A stretch of 48,998 nucleotides of DNA, taken from NCBI GenBank assembly GCA_016235825.1, contig JACRIL010000028.1:1-48998 (forward strand). Reading direction: 5' to 3'. Positions 48,866-48,998 of the stretch are shown here, piece by piece. The position numbers were made by a program, and so were the translations under genes. Each line of letters begins with the position of its first letter. Position 1 is the first letter of the stretch. This DNA comes from Planctomycetota bacterium (GTDB lineage Bacteria; Planctomycetota; Phycisphaerae; SM23-33). The notes under the pieces were generated by a model. It was not told where the DNA came from. It saw only the letters and a program-made list of their open reading frames with translations, and did no database searches.

Positions 48866-48998
48866 CTACAACGAAACTTCCTCTGGCATGATGCAGCATC
48901 GCAGCTTATACAACTTGACGCCAAGTCTGCGTAACCGCCTGAGTTTGGCTTTCACGTGGGACTGCCGTGCGCGCCGATTGCGGTTCTGCGTCTCGGTG
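48866..48998 (-). CDS. Possible 3' end of a gene cut by the window edge
   Basis: A reverse-strand frame is open from the edge to a TAG at 48866-48868 and reads a very basic segment (RQSHVKAKLRRLRRLGVKL) ending KLRCCIMPEEVSL. It stops 20 bases before the HEAT-protein start, as a neighbouring gene would. Family not recognised; only about 43 residues are visible, so this is weak. Confidence 0.25.
   Translation of the reverse strand, partial: TETQNRNRRARQSHVKAKLRRLRRLGVKLYKLRCCIMPEEVSL

Overview
The window is a high-GC bacterial chromosome segment with a Gram-negative outline: lipid A kinase LpxK, diaminopimelate epimerase and a flagellin. Short zinc-ribbon proteins of the form M-I-[DE]-F-x-C-Q-x-C, a HEAT-like protein of a kind often seen in planctomycetes, a one-gene sulfatase, GH116 and many families of hairpin-rich intergenic repeats all point to Planctomycetota, possibly Phycisphaerae. 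This is an inference from gene style, not a database match. I found no tRNA, rRNA or CRISPR array.

Layout. 1-0.8 kb: relic of an IS630-type transposase plus repeat debris. 0.8-8.1 kb: hypothetical lipoprotein, methyltransferase, dapF, three zinc-ribbon proteins, lpxK. 8.5-13 kb: a reverse-strand cluster of NAD-type isocitrate dehydrogenase, an SGNH hydrolase and a GH116 glycosidase. 13-18.5 kb: RlmJ-like and CGGC proteins, a small EF-hand operon with a frameshifted first gene, a secreted proline-rich protein with a duplicated domain, and a sulfatase. 18.5-25.2 kb: an AAA/TOPRIM-like ATPase that may be a phage-defence gene, trpD, a URO-D-like protein, a PHP phosphoesterase, and a short UvrC. 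25.2-26.6 kb: repeat cluster and an AT-rich hypothetical gene.

26.6-48 kb is the most interesting part. Nearly every gene is on the reverse strand. Reading in the direction of transcription it runs: flagellin, NAD synthetase, methyltransferase, two capsule-type (KpsS-like) glycosyltransferases (one fused to a hexapeptide acyltransferase), a TPR-methyltransferase, a sugar epimerase, a GT4-TPR protein, a GT-A protein, a GT11-methyltransferase fusion and an 1125-residue protein with three glycosyltransferase modules. Two of these proteins share an N-terminal helical domain I cannot name. I propose that the locus builds and decorates a surface or flagellin glycan using multi-enzyme fusion proteins.

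The intergenic DNA is packed with at least six families of short hairpin repeats. One family (about 92 bp, three hairpins) brackets an IS200-type HUH transposase at 30.1 kb and occurs three more times without it, which suggests a REP/transposase relationship. Another family keeps a constant loop while its stem arms change together and is always followed by a T-run.
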